Part shown: one piece after another, positions 11,239 to 12,441 of the stretch
Layout: each line of letters starts with the position of its first letter
How positions within the stretch are numbered: position 1 is the stretch's first letter
DNA from: Syntrophaceae bacterium UBA2192
GTDB taxonomy: Bacteria; Desulfobacterota; Syntrophia; Syntrophales; UBA2192
Direction of reading: 5' to 3'
DNA: 12,441 bases
NCBI GenBank assembly: GCA_002327315.1
Contig: DCVI01000126.1
Coordinates: 1-12,441, forward strand
The notes under the pieces: generated by a model
The model's database searches: none
The model's input: the letters and a program-made list of their open reading frames with translations, nothing else
Told to the model about the DNA's origin: nothing
Made by a program: the position numbers and the translations under genes

Positions 11239-12441
11239 TCTTCAAGGAGGCCCGGTCCCGCAGGAACCGCACCATGAGGCGCACGCCCACCGCCGACGCG
11301 CCCCGGGGGATGTAGTGCTTCTCCTTGCTCAGCCACGCCGGTCCCGCAATGTCGAGGTGCACCCAGGGGGTCTTCCCCACGAACTTGCCCAGGAAGACGG
11401 CCGCCGTGATGGCCCCGCCGGCCCGCCCGCCCGTGTTTTTCATGTCGGCCACATCGCTTTTGATCAGTTCGGCATAGTCGTCCCAGATGGGAAGCTCCCA
11501 GAGCTTCTCACCGGTTTCCGCGGCGGCTCGGCGCAGGTCATTTTTCAGACCGTCATCGGTCCCCATCATGCCGATGACATCATCCCCGAGCGCAATGATG
11601 CAGGCCCCCGTCAGTGTGGCCATGTCGATGATGGCCTTCGGCTTGAACCGCCCCGCATAGGTCAGGGCGTCAGCCAGGATAAGCCGCCCCTCGGCGTCGG
11701 TGCTGATCACCTCGATCGTCTGTCCGGACATGGAGCGCAGCACATCGCCGGGTTTGTAGGCCCGCCCGCCCGGGAGGTTCTCCGTGGCGGGGACGAGTCC
11801 CACGAGGTTCAGAGGAATCTTCAATTCCGCGGCGGCCTTGATCACGGCGAGCACGGCAGCCCCTCCGGACATGTCCGCCTTCATCTCCTCCATCTTGTCG
11901 GGAGGTTTCAGGGAGATCCCTCCGCTGTCGAAGGTGATGCCTTTGCCGACGATCACGTAAGGTCGCTCACCCCGGCTGCCCCCCTCGTATTCGAGAATGA
12001 TGAACCGGGCCGGCTCCATGCTTCCCCTGTTCACGGAGAGAAGCGCATTCATCCCCAGTTTTTCCATCTTGCCGTTGTCGAGGACGGTCAGCCGGACCTT
12101 CCCCGATGCCACGGCGTCCTTCGCCCTGCGGGCCATATCGGTGGGCGTCATTTCGTTGGAGGGCGTCGATACGAGATCCCGGGCGTACCAGACAGCCTTT
12201 GAAACGATTTCGGCCCTTCCTGCCGCCGCTTTCATCCGTCGGGCCTCGGCATCGCCTGCCGCAAGGATCGTAAATGTCCTGACGCGTCGCTCTTCTTTTT
12301 TGTCAGCCGTCTTGAAGTGCATGAATTGATAGAGCCCGAGAAGCACACCCTCTACGGCCGCTTCCGTCAGGTCTTCCAGGCTGCGGCTCCCGTCCATGGA
12401 ATCCAGGGAGGCTGCAAATCCGGGGATGCCCAGCTCGCGGA
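11234..12441 (-). CDS. pepA: Leucyl aminopeptidase, M17 family (3' part; gene continues beyond the right edge)
   Basis: This cytoplasmic, two-metal aminopeptidase releases N-terminal residues from peptides. The visible 400 or so residues contain the whole catalytic domain. Metal and active-site residues are recognisable: Lys in VGKGITFDSGG, the Asp of FDSGG, Asp in KADMSGGAAV, and Asp and Glu with the following Arg in STDAEGRLILADAL. GGRAGGAITAAVFLGKFV and HLDIAGPAW complete the C-terminal half. The frame stays open to the window edge, so an ATG at 12397 is internal and part of the N-terminal domain is missing. The gene ends with LKK and a stop supplied by a 7-bp array. Placement upstream of the oppD/oppF-like genes suggests that imported peptides are hydrolysed by it, which is inference from context. 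Confidence 0.93.
   Translation of the reverse strand, partial: RELGIPGFAASLDSMDGSRSLEDLTEAAVEGVLLGLYQFMHFKTADKKEERRVRTFTILAAGDAEARRMKAAAGRAEIVSKAVWYARDLVSTPSNEMTPTDMARRAKDAVASGKVRLTVLDNGKMEKLGMNALLSVNRGSMEPARFIILEYEGGSRGERPYVIVGKGITFDSGGISLKPPDKMEEMKADMSGGAAVLAVIKAAAELKIPLNLVGLVPATENLPGGRAYKPGDVLRSMSGQTIEVISTDAEGRLILADALTYAGRFKPKAIIDMATLTGACIIALGDDVIGMMGTDDGLKNDLRRAAAETGEKLWELPIWDDYAELIKSDVADMKNTGGRAGGAITAAVFLGKFVGKTPWVHLDIAGPAWLSKEKHYIPRGASAVGVRLMVRFLRDRASLKK

Overview
The window looks like a chromosomal segment of a Gram-negative, probably anaerobic bacterium, most likely a member of the Desulfobacterota (former Deltaproteobacteria, Syntrophales-like). This is inference. The grounds are a PEP-CTERM exported protein, an FadH-type flavin/iron-sulfur enoate reductase, outer-membrane-type lipoproteins, GC-rich coding sequence, and intergenic repeats of a style common in that group. 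No phylogenetic search was possible.

Layout. (1) 1-2,090, visibly more AT-rich than the rest: a short signal-peptide ORF (85-210) and a full PEP-CTERM protein gene (723-1553), both on the minus strand. Each is preceded by a near-duplicate control region: a sigma-54 type -24/-12 promoter, a conserved upstream site exactly 56 nt further out, and a conserved leader element. (2) miaA on the minus strand (2095-3033). (3) A repeat-filled stretch, then the only two plus-strand genes: a MATE transporter (3584-4957) and an FadH-like flavoenzyme (5134-7137). An inverted pair of composite repeats (3051-3180 and 7141-7264) brackets them. (4) About 600 bp of intergenic repeats, then two tandem paralogous lipoprotein genes on the minus strand (7739-8840) with a sigma-70-like promoter. 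A nearly identical direct repeat of about 178 bp brackets this pair. (5) Two oligopeptide/dipeptide ABC transporter ATPases (oppF-like 9102-10070, oppD-like 10185-11159), and upstream of them the 3' part of a leucyl aminopeptidase gene (11234-12441, running off the right edge). All three are on the minus strand and suggest peptide uptake plus hydrolysis.

The most unusual feature is non-coding. Almost every gene junction from miaA to pepA carries a short tandem array whose unit is exactly 7 or 8 bp. The sequence of the unit differs from place to place, and the arrays are often inverted-paired or joined to a small hairpin with a 3-4 nt loop. In several cases the array or hairpin supplies the stop codon or last codons of the adjacent gene (miaA, oppD, pepA). 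No CRISPR array, tRNA, rRNA, transposase or phage gene was seen.
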